DNA of 56,419 nt from an uncultured Prevotellaceae bacterium (lineage in GTDB: Bacteria; Bacteroidota; Bacteroidia; Bacteroidales; Bacteroidaceae), in NCBI GenBank assembly GCA_900320585.1, contig ONSV01000007.1:1-56419 (forward strand), read 5' to 3'. The notes under the pieces were generated by a model. It was not told where the DNA came from and made no database searches. It saw nothing but the letters and a program-made list of their open reading frames with translations. Below, in pieces: positions 24,726 through 33,044 of this stretch. A program made the translations under genes and the position numbers. The number at the start of each line of letters is the position of its first letter. The first letter of the stretch is position 1.

Positions 24726-25709
24726 ATGGCAATGGATTATCTCTCAATTATAAGAAAGCCCATTGAGGCAGAACTCAAAGAATTCATCAACCTGTTTGAT
24801 GAGTCACTCTCACACACTGATGGACTCCTTGCCGACGCCCTGCAGCACATCAGGCAGCGTGGCGGCAAGCGCATGCGCCCTATCCTTACGCTACTGGTTA
24901 CCAAAAACCTTGGCGAGGTGAATCTCACCACGCAATATGCCGCATTGGGACTGGAACTGCTCCATACCGCCAGTCTGGTGCACGACGACGTGGTGGACGA
25001 GAGCGACAAGCGCCGTGGCCAGGCCTCTGTCAATGCGATGTTCAACAACAAAGTAGCAGTGCTTGTAGGCGACTACATTCTCTCATCGGCCTTGCTCTAT
25101 GTATCGAAAAGCAACAATACCAGCATTGTGACCAGTCTTGCCGAACTGGGCCAGACGCTCTCGAAAGGCGAGTTGCTGCAATTGAACAATTTTGCTGAAG
25201 ACGGTATCTCGGAAGAGGTTTATTACCGTATTATCAGTCAGAAGACCGCCTCGCTGTTTGCCCGTTGCGCGATGAATGGTGCCTTGTCGGTGAATGCCAC
25301 TGCCGAGGAAGTGCGTGAAGCCTACGATTTTGGTATGGCAATAGGCATGATTTTCCAGATTCGAGACGACATTTTCGACTATTACGACTCCAAGGAGATA
25401 GGCAAGCCCACGGGCAACGACATGGCTGAGGGCAAACTCACACTTCCCATTATCTATGCCCTCAAGAACACAGGCAATGAGGAGATGCTCAACTTGGCCA
25501 AGAAAGTGAAGAAAGGCTTCGTAGACGATGCTGAAATCCAACAGTTGGTACAATTCGCCATCAAAAACGGAGGTATTGACTATGCAGTGAAAAAAATGGA
25601 CGATTTCAGTGCCCAGGCTCAGCAATATATCGATTTTCACGTGAAACAAATTGAGATAAAAGAGGCTTTGCAGGCCTATCTTGACTTTGTGGCCAACAGG
25701 AATATTTAG
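24726..25709 (+). CDS. Trans-polyprenyl diphosphate synthase (octaprenyl-type)
   Basis: A 327-residue all-helical prenyltransferase that lengthens an allylic diphosphate with isopentenyl diphosphate units to make the side chain of menaquinone. The first Asp-rich motif is HDDVVDESDKRRG (DDxxD at 87-91) and the second is QIRDDIFDYYDSKEIGKPTGND. GGKRMRP (47-53) binds the substrate phosphate. The menaquinone role is inferred from the respiratory succinate/fumarate enzymes in this window. Two ATGs, at 24726 and 24732, are possible starts. The gene ends in a strong terminator facing deoC. Confidence 0.92.
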   Translation: MAMDYLSIIRKPIEAELKEFINLFDESLSHTDGLLADALQHIRQRGGKRMRPILTLLVTKNLGEVNLTTQYAALGLELLHTASLVHDDVVDESDKRRGQASVNAMFNNKVAVLVGDYILSSALLYVSKSNNTSIVTSLAELGQTLSKGELLQLNNFAEDGISEEVYYRIISQKTASLFARCAMNGALSVNATAEEVREAYDFGMAIGMIFQIRDDIFDYYDSKEIGKPTGNDMAEGKLTLPIIYALKNTGNEEMLNLAKKVKKGFVDDAEIQQLVQFAIKNGGIDYAVKKMDDFSAQAQQYIDFHVKQIEIKEALQAYLDFVANRNI

Positions 25710-25731
25710 ACATTTATCCCTTACCAAATAC

Positions 25732-25765
25732 AAAACCCTGGATATGCAATGATATCCAGGGTTTT
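25732..25765. terminator. Bidirectional terminator between polyprenyl synthase and deoC
   Basis: A perfect 14-bp stem (25732-25745 with 25752-25765) with a 6-base loop has four A/T pairs at its base. It is followed by T-rich sequence on the plus strand and, read from the other strand, also ends in T. It separates two convergent genes. Confidence 0.85.
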
Positions 25766-25820
25766 ATGTTTTTATCGCAACTATTTGCTGTCAATCTATC
25801 CAAAAAACGGGAAAAAATGG

Positions 25821-26738
25821 TTAGAAGAACTTGGTCTCTTCACCTATTACCTCGCTGAGCAGCAAGTTGGCGAGACGGCTGGTACCCAGTCGGAACCACT
25901 TATTGGTGAGCCATTTCTCACCTAAAATTTCCTTCACGATGGAGTAATATGTGAGGGAGTCGGTCACGGTATTGAGTCCACCAGCAGGTTTGAAACCAAT
26001 CTGTATGCCTGTCTCATCATAGTATTCCTTGATGGCCTGGCACATCACATAGGCAGCCTCTGGAGTGGCCGCAGGACTGAGTTTTCCGGTGGAAGTCTTG
26101 ATATAGTCGGCCCCGGCATACATCGACAGGATAGAGGCAATCTTGATGTTCTTGGCTGTTTTGAGCAGTCCGGTCTCAAGGATCACCTTCATGGCCTTGT
26201 CGCCGCAAGCACCCTTCATCTCACTGATGTCGTCGCAGACACCCTCGTAGTCGCCACTGAAGAATTTACCCACGGGCATGACGATATCAATCTCTGTGGC
26301 ACCATCTTTCACGGCGAGTGCCGTCTCGGCCACTTTCACCTCGATGAGTGCCTGTGATGATGGGAAACTGCCCGATACGCAAGCTATTTCCACGCCATCC
26401 ACCTCGAGTGTATTGCTCACTACGCTGGCAAAACAAGGATAGACGCAGATAGTGGCCACATGGGGTAGGGTGGGGTATTCCTCATCAAACCGGTTCACTT
26501 TCTCGGTGAATGCCATGATACTTTCGTCAGAATCCTGGGTGTTAAGCGAGGTAAGTTCCACGCTTCCCATCAGGAATTTCTTTACTTCGAGCGTGTCGTT
26601 CTCGGGCACTTTCTCGGCAATAATACGTTTTACCTCTTCCTGTACGGTAGCATCATCGATCTCCACATTGTATTTGTTCAATACTTCTTCGTATTTGCTC
26701 TTAGGAGTGTTTTGAGCATCAATTTTCTTTAATTCCAT
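25821..26738 (-). CDS. deoC: Deoxyribose-phosphate aldolase
   Basis: A 305-residue class I aldolase that splits 2-deoxyribose-5-phosphate into glyceraldehyde-3-phosphate and acetaldehyde in deoxynucleoside breakdown. The Schiff-base Lys is in ADYIKTSTGKLSPAATPEA. The substrate-binding regions ATICVYPCFASVV, GATEIDIVMPVGKF and KVILETGLL, and the late IGFKPAGGLNTV with the proton-relay Lys, are all present. An N-terminal extension of about 70 residues precedes the barrel, usual for the longer Bacteroidetes form. It is last in a minus-strand run uvrC-dtd-mazG-deoC, 18 bases after the MazG-like gene. Confidence 0.95.
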   Translation of the reverse strand: MELKKIDAQNTPKSKYEEVLNKYNVEIDDATVQEEVKRIIAEKVPENDTLEVKKFLMGSVELTSLNTQDSDESIMAFTEKVNRFDEEYPTLPHVATICVYPCFASVVSNTLEVDGVEIACVSGSFPSSQALIEVKVAETALAVKDGATEIDIVMPVGKFFSGDYEGVCDDISEMKGACGDKAMKVILETGLLKTAKNIKIASILSMYAGADYIKTSTGKLSPAATPEAAYVMCQAIKEYYDETGIQIGFKPAGGLNTVTDSLTYYSIVKEILGEKWLTNKWFRLGTSRLANLLLSEVIGEETKFF

Positions 26739-26756
26739 AGTCGTTATTGATTTGGT

Positions 26757-27098
26757 TTATGCTTTCAATTTTGGGTTGGAAATATGGCGCAGACTGTCGC
26801 GACGGGTCTTTTTATCCATCGTTTTCTGGAATTCCTCGGTGAGGTCGACCCCCGTCTGGTTGGCCAGGCAGATGAGCACCCAAAGGATATCGGCCATCTC
26901 CTCGCCCAACTGTTCTTTCTCGCCATTCTTGAAACTCTGGTCGCCATATTTGCGTGCCATGACCCGTGCCAGCTCACCCACCTCCTCTGTGAGACAAGCC
27001 ATATTGGTGAGTTCGGAGAAATAGCGCACGCCATAGGTGTGTATCCATTCATCAACCTGCCGTTGCGCCTCTTTCAGCGTGATATTCCGTGGTTCCAT
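26757..27098 (-). CDS. MazG-like nucleotide pyrophosphohydrolase
   Basis: A 113-residue all-alpha NTP pyrophosphatase of the MazG superfamily, which hydrolyses (d)NTPs to monophosphates to remove unwanted or damaged nucleotides. The metal-binding pattern is visible as CLTEEVGELARV (ExxE-type) and EEMADILWVLICLAN (ExxD), with a conserved LTEEFQKTMDKKTRRD tail. Its single-domain size matches iMazG-like or RS21-C6-like proteins rather than E. coli MazG. One base separates it from dtd upstream, so the two are surely in one transcript of housekeeping 'cleaning' enzymes. Confidence 0.9.
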   Translation of the reverse strand: MEPRNITLKEAQRQVDEWIHTYGVRYFSELTNMACLTEEVGELARVMARKYGDQSFKNGEKEQLGEEMADILWVLICLANQTGVDLTEEFQKTMDKKTRRDSLRHISNPKLKA

Positions 27099-27099
27099 A

Positions 27100-27552
27100 C
27101 TATTCCTTGTTTTTGGTATCCATACAGATGGTCACCGGTCCGTCATTGAGCAGACTCACCTTCATATCGGCGCCAAAAGAGCCTGTGGCCACTGGTTTTC
27201 CGAGAGCCGCCGACATTTTCTCGCAAAAAAGCAGGTAGAGTGGGGTAGCGACCTCGGGTTTGGACGCCCTGAGCCACGATGGCCTGTTGCCTTTCTTGTA
27301 GGAGGCATAGAGCGTGAACTGGCTCACCACCATGATCTCGCCCTGGATATCGGTCACTGAACGGTTCATCACGCCATTCTCGTCGTCGAATACCCTCAGT
27401 TGCACGATTTTCTTGACGAGCCAGTCAATATCCTCCTCATTATCGTCATCGCAGATGCCGAGCAGCACCAACAATCCCTTGCCGATTGCCGACTTCACGT
27501 TTCCATCGATGGTCACCGATGCCTGCGATACTCTTTGAATGACTGTTCTCAT
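27100..27552 (-). CDS. dtd: D-aminoacyl-tRNA deacylase
   Basis: A 150-residue chirality-proofreading enzyme that removes D-amino acids (and Gly from tRNA-Ala) from tRNA. Family motifs seen are MRTVIQRVSQASVTIDG at the start, the catalytic SQFTLYA region, and the Gly-cisPro motif in GNRPSWLRASKP. VATGSFGADMKVSLLNDGPVTI ends the protein. The usual FTxAAxP appears as WLRASKP here, a mild variation. It lies between uvrC and the MazG-like gene on the same strand. Confidence 0.95.
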   Translation of the reverse strand: MRTVIQRVSQASVTIDGNVKSAIGKGLLVLLGICDDDNEEDIDWLVKKIVQLRVFDDENGVMNRSVTDIQGEIMVVSQFTLYASYKKGNRPSWLRASKPEVATPLYLLFCEKMSAALGKPVATGSFGADMKVSLLNDGPVTICMDTKNKE

Positions 27553-27612
27553 AGCGTGGATAATAATGGCAAAAATACATTTTTTTTTCCAATATGGTTC
27601 TTCTAAAGGCTA

Positions 27613-29442
27613 TTATTTTTTGAAATGCTCGAAAATTACCTTAGCCTTAGCAGGACCCACTATTTCCTGGAGTTGTTCGAGCGATGCCTCCTTGATGCGT
27701 TTCACCGATTTCAATGCTTTGATGAGCGCGTCCTTGGTCTTTGGTCCGATGCCCTTGATATCGTCGAGTTCGGAGTGCAGGGCATGCTTGCTTCGTTTGT
27801 CGCGGTGGAACGTGATGGCGTAACGGTGCACCTCGTCTTGTATCTGGGTGAGGATATGGAAGAGCTCGCTGTCGGTCTTCATGCCGATGACCATTGGCGG
27901 GAAACCGAAAAGGAGTTCGTTGGTGCGGTGGCGGTCGTCTTTTGCCAGTCCGGCGATGGGGATATGGATATGTAACTCGTCTTCCACCACCTGTCTCACC
28001 ACTTCCATCTGTCCTTTTCCGCCATCGGTGATGATGAGGTCGGGTAGGGGAGTGTCTTCCTCTATCATCCGGCTATAGCGACGTCTCACCACCTCCTTCA
28101 TCGATGCATAGTCGTCGGGACCTGTCACCGTTTTGATGTTGTATTTCCGGTAATCCTTCTTGCTTGGTTTCATGGCCTTGAACACCACGCATCCTGCCAC
28201 GGCATCCTCGCCACTGATATTGGAGTTGTCGAAACACTCGATTTGATAGGGCAGTTTCTCGAGCTGGAGTGCGTTTTGCAACTCTTTCATCAGTCGGGTC
28301 TGCCGTTGTTCGGGATTGAGTTTCTCCGTGCGTTTCAGCCGGTCGAGGCGGTATTGCTTGCCATTCATCTGCGATAGTTCGAGCAGGTGTTTCTTGTCGC
28401 CACGTTGTGGTATGGTCACCTCCACGTTTTCAGGTTTCCACTCAATATCTCTTGGAAGGATGATTTCCTTGGCATTGCTTTTGAACCGCTGGCGTATCTC
28501 GGGGATGGCCAAGGCGAGCAACTCGTCGTCGGTCTCCTGTAGTTTTCTTCTATACTCGATGGTGAATGCCTGATTGATGCTTCCATTGGTCACGTGCATA
28601 TAGTTGACGAAGGCATAGTTGGAATGCTCGTCGTTGGTGATGCTGAACACGTCGACGTTGTGGATGGTGTGGCTCACCACCTCGCTCTTGGCACAGTAGT
28701 TGTCGATAAGTGCTATCCTGCGCTTGATTTCCTCGGCCTCCTCGAACCTCAGTTGCTGGGCCAGCGACATCATGTATTGGGTGAGCTGGCGTATCACGTC
28801 ACGGGTATTGCCCTTGAGAATTTCCTTGGCCTGACGGATATTCTCCTGGTAGTCCTCATAACTCTGCTTGCCCACACAGGGAGCATCGCAGATGTGGAGA
28901 TGGTATTTCAGACATGTCTTGTATTTTCCCTCGGCAATACGGTCTCTGGTCATCACCATATTGCATGCCCTGGGCTTGTAGAGTTTCTTGATGAGCTCGA
29001 GTACGGCTATCATAGGTCCCATGTTGCTGTAGGGTCCATAATAGGTGCCCCATTTGCGGTTGATGTTGCGGGTCTTGAAGATGCGCGGGTAGGGTTCGTT
29101 GGTGACACAGATACTGGGATAGGTCTTGCCGTCCTTCAGCAGCACGTTGTAGCGCGGCTTGTATTTCTTGATCAGACTGTTCTCAAGCAGAAGGGCATCT
29201 TCCTCGGTTTTCACCACAGTGTATTTGATGTCTCTGATCTTGCTCACGAGCACCTTGGTCTTGAACCTGTCTACCTCTTTGTGGAAATAGGACGACACCC
29301 TCCGTTTCAGGTTTTTGGCCTTGCCCACATAGATGATGGTTCCATTATCGTCGAGATACTGGTAACTGCCGGGTTGCTCGGGCAAATTGAGCACGATGTT
29401 CTTCAGTCGTTGTTTGAGTTGTTCTTCGGTCTCGTTTCTCAT
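27613..29442 (-). CDS. uvrC: UvrABC system protein C
   Basis: A 609-residue nucleotide-excision-repair nuclease making both incisions around a lesion loaded by UvrAB. It has the N-terminal GIY-YIG nuclease (PGSYQYLDDNGTIIYVGKAKN, about 20-40), a UVR UvrB-binding motif (LAQQLRFEEAEEIKRRIALI, about 205-225), and the RNase H-like second nuclease (IECFDNSNISGEDAVAGCVVF, about 395-415). Tandem helix-hairpin-helix motifs (IKGIGPKTKDALIKA and LEQLQEIVGPAKAK) end the protein. Its length matches the family. A parS-like site lies 15 bases upstream of its start codon. Confidence 0.96.
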   Translation of the reverse strand: MRNETEEQLKQRLKNIVLNLPEQPGSYQYLDDNGTIIYVGKAKNLKRRVSSYFHKEVDRFKTKVLVSKIRDIKYTVVKTEEDALLLENSLIKKYKPRYNVLLKDGKTYPSICVTNEPYPRIFKTRNINRKWGTYYGPYSNMGPMIAVLELIKKLYKPRACNMVMTRDRIAEGKYKTCLKYHLHICDAPCVGKQSYEDYQENIRQAKEILKGNTRDVIRQLTQYMMSLAQQLRFEEAEEIKRRIALIDNYCAKSEVVSHTIHNVDVFSITNDEHSNYAFVNYMHVTNGSINQAFTIEYRRKLQETDDELLALAIPEIRQRFKSNAKEIILPRDIEWKPENVEVTIPQRGDKKHLLELSQMNGKQYRLDRLKRTEKLNPEQRQTRLMKELQNALQLEKLPYQIECFDNSNISGEDAVAGCVVFKAMKPSKKDYRKYNIKTVTGPDDYASMKEVVRRRYSRMIEEDTPLPDLIITDGGKGQMEVVRQVVEDELHIHIPIAGLAKDDRHRTNELLFGFPPMVIGMKTDSELFHILTQIQDEVHRYAITFHRDKRSKHALHSELDDIKGIGPKTKDALIKALKSVKRIKEASLEQLQEIVGPAKAKVIFEHFKK

Positions 29443-29456
29443 AGTGGCGCCAAATT

Positions 29457-29472
29457 TGTTTCACGTGAAACC
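29457..29472. other. parS-like ParB-binding site (15 of 16 bases)
   Basis: TGTTTCACGTGAAACC matches the universal parS sequence TGTTTCACGTGAAACA at 15 of 16 positions; the inner 14-bp palindrome is perfect. It lies just upstream of uvrC, 666 bases from the perfect copy. Confidence 0.75.
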
Positions 29473-29540
29473 CTGATTAGGAAAGCATGGCCTATGCCAT
29501 ACCACAGGAGCATTTGAATGGGGTATGAGGATAAGAAAAG

Positions 29541-29570
29541 AAGAGGGAGACACGTTGGTTTCTCCCTCTT
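29541..29570 (-). terminator. Rho-independent terminator of apt
   Basis: A perfect 10-bp stem (29541-29550 with 29561-29570) lies 15 bases after the apt stop and is followed on the minus strand by the T-rich CTTTTCTTA. Confidence 0.75.
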
Positions 29571-29585
29571 GAAATAGTTGATGAT

Positions 29586-30116
29586 TTACAGTTGCATAAG
29601 CGTGGTGATCTCCACCTCGTCGCCAAACAACTGCCGTCCGTTAAGACCCTCGTTCACCAGTTCGATGATGAAGTTCATGTAGGTCTGCTTGGGATGGAAT
29701 TTCTTCACCAGGTCGAGGGCAGCCTTCATGGTTCCTCCGGTGGCCAGGAGGTCGTCGTGCAGGAGCACCACGTCGTCCTCGGTGATGGAGTCCTTGTGAA
29801 TCTCGATGGTGTCCACGCCATACTCCTTCTTGTAGGTCTCGCTGATGGTCTCGCCAGGCAATTTTCCGGGCTTGCGGCAGAGCACCACACCGGCACCCAA
29901 TCTCACGGCCAAAGCAGATGCCATGACAAAGCCACGACTCTCGATACCCACAATTTTGGTAATGCCTTTGTCCTTGTAGATCTCGTAGAGTTCGTCTAAC
30001 ATGATTCTGAGGCACTCGCCACTCTTGAAGAGGGTGGTGACGTCTCTGAAATTGATTCCCTTAACGGGGAAGTCGGGAATGCTCCTCAGGTTCTGGAGCA
30101 GAATTTCGTTGTTCAT
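29586..30116 (-). CDS. apt: Adenine phosphoribosyltransferase
   Basis: A 176-residue purine salvage enzyme that makes AMP from adenine and PRPP. It opens with LLQNLRSIPDFPVKGINFRDVTTLF, the typical Apt N-terminus. It contains GIESRGFVMASALAVRLGAGVVLCRKPGKLPG and the PRPP loop VVLLHDDLLATGGTM (about 115-129). The product is soluble. Terminated by its own hairpin, and flanked on each side by a parS site. It is transcribed in the same direction as mnmG, 60 bases downstream of it. Confidence 0.96.
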   Translation of the reverse strand: MNNEILLQNLRSIPDFPVKGINFRDVTTLFKSGECLRIMLDELYEIYKDKGITKIVGIESRGFVMASALAVRLGAGVVLCRKPGKLPGETISETYKKEYGVDTIEIHKDSITEDDVVLLHDDLLATGGTMKAALDLVKKFHPKQTYMNFIIELVNEGLNGRQLFGDEVEITTLMQL

Positions 30117-30138
30117 ATTGTTGATCTATTAATTGAAT

Positions 30139-30154
30139 TGTTTCACGTGAAACA
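30139..30154. other. Perfect parS centromere site
   Basis: TGTTTCACGTGAAACA, the 16-bp universal parS sequence bound by ParB/Spo0J, without a mismatch. It lies in the 60-base gap between mnmG and apt. By family knowledge such sites cluster near the replication origin and start chromosome segregation; parA and parB themselves are not in the window. Confidence 0.88.
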
Positions 30155-30176
30155 TAAAAAATATTTTACAAAATTA

Positions 30177-32054
30177 TCATCTTCCTATCATCACCAGCAT
30201 GGCATTGATATCCGATGGAGATACCCCTGGAATCCTGCTGGCCTGTGCCAGGGTGTCGGGATTGATACGCTCCAGTTTCTGTCGTGCCTCTATCGATATC
30301 TGGGTCATGTTCTTATAGTCGAAATGTCCCTTGATCTTGATATCCTCCAACCGGTGCATCTTGTCGGCCACGAGGCGCTCACGGTCGATGTATCCCTTGT
30401 ATTTCATGAGCACCTCGGCAGCCTCGCAGATTTCCTCACGACGATTGGGCAATGCATCAATCATCTGATGCAGTTCGGGCAACATCTCCATGAGCACGTT
30501 CAGGTCGACTTGCGGACGACCAATCAAGTCTACGGCCTTGCAACCATAGTGGAGTGGGGTAGTGCCCAGTTGTTCCAAACGGTCGTTCACCTCGCGGGGT
30601 TTGATGGGTGTCTTCTCGCAGAAGTGGATGATGCGTGAAATGGCCTCCTGTTTCTCCTTCCACCAGTCGTAACGCTCACGTGAGGCCAGTCCCATGTCAT
30701 AGGCCTTCTCGGTGAGTCGCGCGTCGGCATCATCCTGTCGGAGCAGGATGCGGTATTCAGCCCTGGAGGTAAACATCCTGTATGGCTCGTCTACGCCCTT
30801 GGTCACCAGGTCGTCGATGAGCACACCGATATAGCTCTCGTCACGGCGCATCACGAAAGGTTCTCCGCCACCACATCGGATGGCAGCATTCACACCAGCC
30901 ACCAGACCCTGTCCGGCAGCCTCCTCATATCCCGTGGTACCATTCACCTGACCCGCAAGGAACAGTCCACTTATCACTTTCGACTCCAGCGAGTGACTCA
31001 ACTGCGTGGGGTCGAAGAAATCATATTCTATGGCATAGCCCGGTCGGTAGACCTTCACGTCCCTCAGGGCTGGGATTTGCCGGAGCGCGTTGATCTGCAC
31101 ATCCATTGGCATACTCGACGAGAACCCATTAAGGTACATCTCGTTCGTGCTCTCTCCCTCGGGCTCGAGGAAGAGCATGTGCTGCTCGCGCTCCGGAAAG
31201 GTAACGAGCTTGGTCTCTATCGACGGGCAGTAGCGCGGACCGATACTTTGTATCTGTCCATTATAAAGCGGTGAGTCGGCCAGTCCGCCCCGCAGCACCT
31301 CATGCACCGCGGGATTGGTATAGCATATCCAGCAAGTGAGTGCATTGAGCGTGCGCCGCGATGGCATGAAACTGAACTGATGGAAGTCGTGGTCGCCATC
31401 CTGCACCTCCATCTCGTCGAGGTGTACCGACCGGCGGTCGATGCGCACCGGCGTACCCGTCTTCATCCTCGCCGTGCGCACCCCATGACGGGTAATGCTC
31501 TCGGTGAGGTGAAGGGCGGCGGGCTCGGCGATGCGTCCACCCGGCACCTGACAATGGCCAATATGCAGTAATCCGTTGAGGAACGTGCCTGCCGTGATGA
31601 CCACACTCCTGGCCCTGACCTCCACACCCCAGAGGGTGGTCACGCCCACGGCCACGCCATCCTCTACGATGAGCTGCTCCACCTGGTCTTGCCAGATATC
31701 GAGCAGCGAAATGGCATCAAGCGTCTCACGCCATTTCCAAATGAACTTGCCACGGTCGCACTGCGCCCTCGGACTCCACACCGCAGGACCTTTCGAGCGG
31801 TTGAGCATACGGAACTGTATGGCTGTGGCGTCGGTCACCAGACCCATCCATCCCCCCAGCGCGTCGATCTCACGCACAATCTGTCCCTTGGCAATCCCGC
31901 CCACGGCAGGGTTGCAACTCATTTGTGCTATCTTGTTCATGTCCATCGTCACGAGCAAGGTGCGCGCACCCATGCCGGCAGCAGCACAAGCCGCCTCGCA
32001 GCCCGCATGACCGCCGCCCACGACAATGACATCATAATCCATCTTATAATTCAT
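30177..32054 (-). CDS. mnmG: tRNA uridine 5-carboxymethylaminomethyl modification enzyme MnmG (GidA)
   Basis: A 625-residue FAD enzyme that works with MnmE to place the cmnm5 group on the wobble uridine of several tRNAs. The FAD-binding motif VIVVGGGHAGCEAACAAAGMG is near the N-terminus (9-29). MSCNPAVGGIAKGQIVREID and GTFLNGLLHIG follow, and LAGQVNGTTGYEEAAGQG with SRAEYRILLRQDDAD lies in the second half. The C-terminal helical domain (MTQISIEARQKLERINPDTLAQASRIPGV in two helices) contacts MnmE. In many bacteria gidA is next to the chromosomal origin; here it is about 4 kb from the origin candidate and beside a perfect parS. Confidence 0.97.
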   Translation of the reverse strand: MNYKMDYDVIVVGGGHAGCEAACAAAGMGARTLLVTMDMNKIAQMSCNPAVGGIAKGQIVREIDALGGWMGLVTDATAIQFRMLNRSKGPAVWSPRAQCDRGKFIWKWRETLDAISLLDIWQDQVEQLIVEDGVAVGVTTLWGVEVRARSVVITAGTFLNGLLHIGHCQVPGGRIAEPAALHLTESITRHGVRTARMKTGTPVRIDRRSVHLDEMEVQDGDHDFHQFSFMPSRRTLNALTCWICYTNPAVHEVLRGGLADSPLYNGQIQSIGPRYCPSIETKLVTFPEREQHMLFLEPEGESTNEMYLNGFSSSMPMDVQINALRQIPALRDVKVYRPGYAIEYDFFDPTQLSHSLESKVISGLFLAGQVNGTTGYEEAAGQGLVAGVNAAIRCGGGEPFVMRRDESYIGVLIDDLVTKGVDEPYRMFTSRAEYRILLRQDDADARLTEKAYDMGLASRERYDWWKEKQEAISRIIHFCEKTPIKPREVNDRLEQLGTTPLHYGCKAVDLIGRPQVDLNVLMEMLPELHQMIDALPNRREEICEAAEVLMKYKGYIDRERLVADKMHRLEDIKIKGHFDYKNMTQISIEARQKLERINPDTLAQASRIPGVSPSDINAMLVMIGR

Positions 32055-32163
32055 AATCCGAAAAACAAGAAATTTTGGAGGGTTGAATCAAACTGATTGC
32101 ACTATTGATGAATCAATTCCACCGCAAAAGTAAGCATAATAATCGGATTTTTCTTCAAAAACC

Positions 32164-32194
32164 TTTGATTAATCACCAAAATATACTATTTTTG
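32164..32194 (+). promoter_or_regulatory. Promoter of the sdhCAB operon
   Basis: TTTG (32164-32167), exactly 19 bases, TATTTTTG (32187-32194): a full match to the Bacteroidetes consensus. It would give a leader of about 120 bases before sdhC. The 268-base gap between mnmG and sdhC shows no other element I can name. Confidence 0.75.
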
Positions 32195-32322
32195 CAATCT
32201 GAAGGCTTTGCTATAATACTTACAAATAGGTATTTTTTGCCTTATTAACCGTCGATGCAATACTATACTATTAGTAACTTGAAAAATAACACTATAATTA
32301 AATTATTAAATCTCAATCATTT

Positions 32323-33012
32323 ATGTGGTTAATCAATTCTTCTATTGGTAGGAAGGTCGTAATGTCGATTACCGGTATTGCACTTATCCTCTTCCTGACG
32401 TTCCACTGCTGTATGAACGTCGCTGCACTATTCTCAGGCGAAGCCTACAACTGGATTTGCGAGTTGTTAGGTTCCAACTGGTATGCAGTAGTCGCCACTT
32501 TGGGTCTGGCTGCCCTGGCAGTCATTCACATTGTCTATGCCTTCATTCTCACAGCGCAGAACCGCCGCGCCCGTGGAAATGAGCGCTATGCTGTCACCGA
32601 CACTCCAAAGAAAGTGGAGTGGGCATCGCAGAACATGCTCGTTCTCGGTATCATCATTCTCCTCGGCCTCCTGCTGCATCTCTTCAACTTCTGGTACAAC
32701 ATGATGTTCGCCGAACTCGTGGGTATGGAGACTAAGCTCAGTCCTACTGATGGCTTTGGATGGATTGTGGAGACCTTCTCCAATCCCGTCTTCGTAGTGC
32801 TCTATATCATCTGGCTCGTGGCCATCTGGTTCCATCTTGCCCATGGTTTCTGGAGTGCCATGCAAACTCTTGGTATCAGTGGTAAGATATGGTTCAAGCG
32901 CTGGAAGGTGATCGGCATCGTCTATGTCACCATCCTCATGGCTTGCTTCCTCATCGTGGTGCTTGCCTTCGCTTTCAAGTGCGCACCAAGTCTCTGCTGC
33001 AGCGCATTCTAA
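32323..33012 (+). CDS. sdhC: Succinate dehydrogenase/fumarate reductase cytochrome b subunit
   Basis: A 229-residue integral membrane subunit with five predicted helices, the single-polypeptide (type B) anchor also found in Bacteroides and Wolinella. It anchors the flavoprotein and iron-sulfur subunits and carries two haems b for electron exchange with menaquinone. His residues suited to haem binding occur in LTFHCCMN (helix I), IHIVYAF, LLLHLFNFWYN and WFHLAHGFWSAMQTLG. The opening SIGRKVVMSITGIALILFL is typical. In these anaerobes the complex mainly reduces fumarate to succinate. The gene is first in the operon sdhC-sdhA-sdhB, 32 bases before sdhA. Confidence 0.93.
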   Translation: MWLINSSIGRKVVMSITGIALILFLTFHCCMNVAALFSGEAYNWICELLGSNWYAVVATLGLAALAVIHIVYAFILTAQNRRARGNERYAVTDTPKKVEWASQNMLVLGIIILLGLLLHLFNFWYNMMFAELVGMETKLSPTDGFGWIVETFSNPVFVVLYIIWLVAIWFHLAHGFWSAMQTLGISGKIWFKRWKVIGIVYVTILMACFLIVVLAFAFKCAPSLCCSAF

Positions 33013-33044
33013 TCACTAACCCTCAAATTTAACTTCGTAATATC

